From assembly GCA_030043155.1 (NCBI GenBank), contig JASHYE010000201.1:1-9145 (forward strand): a DNA stretch of 9,145 nt, in the 5' to 3' direction. A program made the translations under genes and the position numbers. The notes beneath the pieces are model-generated. The model did no database searches, had not been told where the DNA came from, and saw only the letters and a list, made by a program, of their open reading frames with translations. Positions 7,125 through 9,145 of this stretch are shown one piece after another (the first letter of the stretch is position 1; each line of letters begins with the position of its first letter). Origin of the DNA: Candidatus Acidiferrales bacterium (GTDB taxonomy: Bacteria > Acidobacteriota > Terriglobia > Acidoferrales > UBA7541).

Positions 7125-7160
7125 ACGCTATGTATCGCTAAGATCGTATATCGTCGGCCG

Positions 7161-7200
7161 AGCAGATCCGCTGAAGGGATTCATGGCATCCAGATCTGCT
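7161..7200. repeat. 8-bp inverted repeat with 24-nt spacer
   Basis: AGCAGATC at 7161-7168 is matched exactly by its reverse complement GATCTGCT at 7193-7200. It lies upstream of the possible promoter of the efflux cassette and could be a regulator site or a weak transcript hairpin. An 8-bp match over such a short distance is not strong evidence by itself. Confidence 0.3.
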
Positions 7201-7357
7201 GGAGACAGCACATCGATCTTCGACGAATTGTGATTCCGAATGCGACAGGTTGGATGCTTGGCATTTCCTGAACAATCAACGCAGGCGCTGCAAAGTAGGC
7301 ATGTGAGTCCGGCTTGCGTCCCGGTTACCGGCTCCGGCCTTCCAATTACCTGCGGTT

Positions 7358-9145
7358 TCACATAGGAGGAGGTGGGCTGTGCATTTTGTATTCGTGGGGC
7401 GGCTCCGCGCCAAGGAGATAACGGACGAAGTAGTCCCAGCGGCGCCGCGTCATGTAAGCGGTATCGTCCGCGTAGCCGTGCCTCTCGTTGGGCAGCATGA
7501 GCAAATCAAAATCCTTATTCGCCTTGATCAATGCGTCCACCACGAGGAGCGTATTGTACGGAGGAACGTTGTTATCGATTGTTCCGTGCGCCAGCAGCAA
7601 ATGGCCTTTGAGATTTTTGGCGACAAGTTCGTTTGCCTGATTATCGTAATTTGTTGAGCCGTCCGGATTGTGCACGAGGAGTCCCTGCCATTTCTCGGCC
7701 CAATCGTCCTCGTAAACGCGATTGTCGTGATTGCCAGATTCGGAGATTCCCACTTTGAAGAAATCCGGATAGCGGAACATGGCATCCGCGGTGGCAAATC
7801 CTCCTCCGGAGTGGCCGTAAATTCCAGCGCGATCGATGTCGATCCACGAGTAACGCTGGGCGAGCTGCTTCATTCCCGCAACCTGATCGGGCAACGTGTT
7901 GTCGCCCATATCGCCGTAGTACGCTTCGTGAAATTTTTTCGAGCGCCACGGCGTGCCCATCCCGTCGAGCTCTACGACTACGAAGCCGAGTTCCGCGAGG
8001 GACTGGCAGTCGCCCCGCGCGGCAGAAAAGCTCCTGCTGCCCACGCTGCCGGTCTGAGGGCCGGGATAAATGTGGTTGATAATGGGATACTTTTTGCTCG
8101 CATCAAAACTTGTCGGCTTGAACATCAGTCCATACAGGTCTGTTACTCCATCGCGAGCCTTCACCGTAAACGGAATCGGCGGTTTCCAGCCCGTTGCGAG
8201 CAACTGCGAAATGTCGGCTTTTTCAATCGTAGCGATCAGTTTGCCGGAAGAATTTCGCAAAACCGTAACCGGTGGCGTGTCTGGAGTCGAATAGCTATCA
8301 ACAAAGTAGTCGCCTGAGGGCGACAGAGTTACCTCGTGATTGGCGTTTTCGGGAGTCAAGAGTCGCAGGCCGTGGCCGTCGAATCCGATACTATAAAAGT
8401 GGATGAAATAAGGATCTCTTCCCTTCTCCTTTCCTACGGCGAGAAAGTAAATCTTCCGGTTCTTTTCATCGACCCGCAGGATTTGCGTGACATTGCCTTC
8501 TCCGCTCGTGATTTGGCTCTTCAGTTGGCCAGTCTGCGAATCATAAAGGTAAAGTTGGCCCCAATTGTCCCGCTCGGAAAACCAAATCACTTCATTGGAC
8601 GCCTGCAAATATCGCCAGTTCACCGCGCCATTTCCCGACTCATAAAACGTGGGCACATCCTCGTGAAATACATCGCGAACTTCCCCTGTAGCGGCATCGG
8701 CGATGCGGAACTGCTCGTGCTTGTGATCGCGCGAGGTGGATACAAATGCGACTTGAGTGGAATCAGGGCTCCATTCGACATCGGACCATTCGCCGGGCCT
8801 GCAGGCTACGTCGTCACATAACGTCGAGCGATGCTGATCGGGCGGCATTTTGAAGCGGATAACGCGCGGACCATGCAGATCAATTACGACGCGCTGAATC
8901 GTGGTGACTACGGGATCGCCAGGCAATGGATACTTCCACTGCTCCAGAATTGGATGGCCGATTTCGGTGTGAACAACATACATATCACCATCGCCGCGCT
9001 GATCCTGCTGGTACGTGGCGATTTTCTGCGAATCGGGCGACCAGACAACAATCGGGCGGTCACTATATGTCCAGCCCGCGTTGTCAGTGGCGTAGCCGAA
9101 ATCTTTAACACCGTCGGTGGTTAACTGCGTTTCTTTTCCTGTGGC
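7358..9145 (-). CDS. S9 family serine peptidase (DPP IV-like), 5' end outside window
   Basis: Only the 3' part is in the window: 595 residues, open to the right edge. Members of this family cleave peptides, classically dipeptides from the N-terminus, and are usually periplasmic or secreted. A DPP IV-type beta-propeller fills visible residues 1 to about 320 (WSPDSQKIATYQQDQ near 35-49, WKYPLPGD, WSPDSTQVAF, FSERDNWGQLYLYD). An alpha/beta-hydrolase domain follows. The nucleophile elbow is GHSGGG with Ser446. The acid is Asp524 in HGTIDNNVPP, and the base is His556 in LPNERHGY. The Tyr in IYPGPQ (about 360) matches the oxyanion Tyr of DPP IV. The elbow lacks the usual GWSYGG, and no YEEE-like double-Glu stretch is seen where the propeller normally carries it, so true dipeptidyl-peptidase specificity is doubtful. 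It ends in a proline-rich tail (HSPPPPM). It is on the same strand as the efflux cassette but 280 nt upstream, so co-transcription is uncertain. Confidence 0.9.
   Translation of the reverse strand, partial: ATGKETQLTTDGVKDFGYATDNAGWTYSDRPIVVWSPDSQKIATYQQDQRGDGDMYVVHTEIGHPILEQWKYPLPGDPVVTTIQRVVIDLHGPRVIRFKMPPDQHRSTLCDDVACRPGEWSDVEWSPDSTQVAFVSTSRDHKHEQFRIADAATGEVRDVFHEDVPTFYESGNGAVNWRYLQASNEVIWFSERDNWGQLYLYDSQTGQLKSQITSGEGNVTQILRVDEKNRKIYFLAVGKEKGRDPYFIHFYSIGFDGHGLRLLTPENANHEVTLSPSGDYFVDSYSTPDTPPVTVLRNSSGKLIATIEKADISQLLATGWKPPIPFTVKARDGVTDLYGLMFKPTSFDASKKYPIINHIYPGPQTGSVGSRSFSAARGDCQSLAELGFVVVELDGMGTPWRSKKFHEAYYGDMGDNTLPDQVAGMKQLAQRYSWIDIDRAGIYGHSGGGFATADAMFRYPDFFKVGISESGNHDNRVYEDDWAEKWQGLLVHNPDGSTNYDNQANELVAKNLKGHLLLAHGTIDNNVPPYNTLLVVDALIKANKDFDLLMLPNERHGYADDTAYMTRRRWDYFVRYLLGAEPPHEYKMHSPPPPM

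Larger units (their letters stand above)
7078..7357. other. Intergenic region between the S9 peptidase and the efflux cassette
   Basis: This 280-base gap is the largest non-coding stretch in the window. It contains the possible -10 at 7119-7124, three CGCTA copies on the plus strand (7098, 7126, 7136), an 8-bp perfect inverted repeat (AGCAGATC at 7161-7168 and GATCTGCT at 7193-7200) and a palindrome CCGGTTACCGG at 7321-7331. No T-tract terminator follows the peptidase stop and no tRNA-like fold was seen. A 77-codon GTG-initiated minus-strand frame (7361-7128) fills most of it but is not annotated as a gene. Confidence 0.5.

Noticed and set aside
7670..8317. Long plus-strand open frame (215 codons) inside the S9 peptidase
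   Set aside because: It is antisense to the conserved catalytic domain, its translation resembles no family I recognise, and such shadow frames are expected opposite biased coding sequence.

Overview
The window looks like bacterial chromosome, most likely from an acidobacterium or a close relative. This rests on the moderately GC-rich base composition, a type of S9 peptidase with a GHSGGG nucleophile elbow that I associate with acidobacterial genomes, the clustered HlyD-type adaptors, and a GGAGCTAAAGCTCC intergenic hairpin at the left edge. The taxonomy comes from recognition, not from a search.

All supported genes lie on the minus strand, so transcription runs from right to left. From 9145 to 7358 there is the 3' part of an S9 (dipeptidyl-peptidase IV-like) serine peptidase, with its 5' end outside the window. 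A 280-base intergenic gap follows, holding a possible promoter, short CGCTA direct repeats and an 8-bp inverted repeat.

From 7077 to 124 there is a tight five-gene cassette. It encodes adaptor 1 (454 aa, membrane-anchored with a proline-rich N-terminal tail), adaptor 2 (419 aa, membrane-anchored), adaptor 3 (433 aa, probable lipoprotein), a MacB/FtsX-type ABC permease (436 aa, no ATPase domain) and a TolC-type outer-membrane efflux protein (544 aa). Spacings are 12 nt, 4 nt, a 4-nt ATGA overlap and 69 nt, which supports one transcript.

Together these would form an envelope-spanning export machine: permease in the inner membrane, periplasmic adaptor assembly, and outer-membrane channel. Two things are unusual. 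There are three successive, divergent adaptor genes where one is normal, each apparently anchored differently but sharing a 15-residue motif at the centre of its coiled-coil hairpin. There is also no ABC ATPase in the window, although the permease belongs to a family that needs one. No RNA genes, CRISPR arrays, transposases or integrases were seen.
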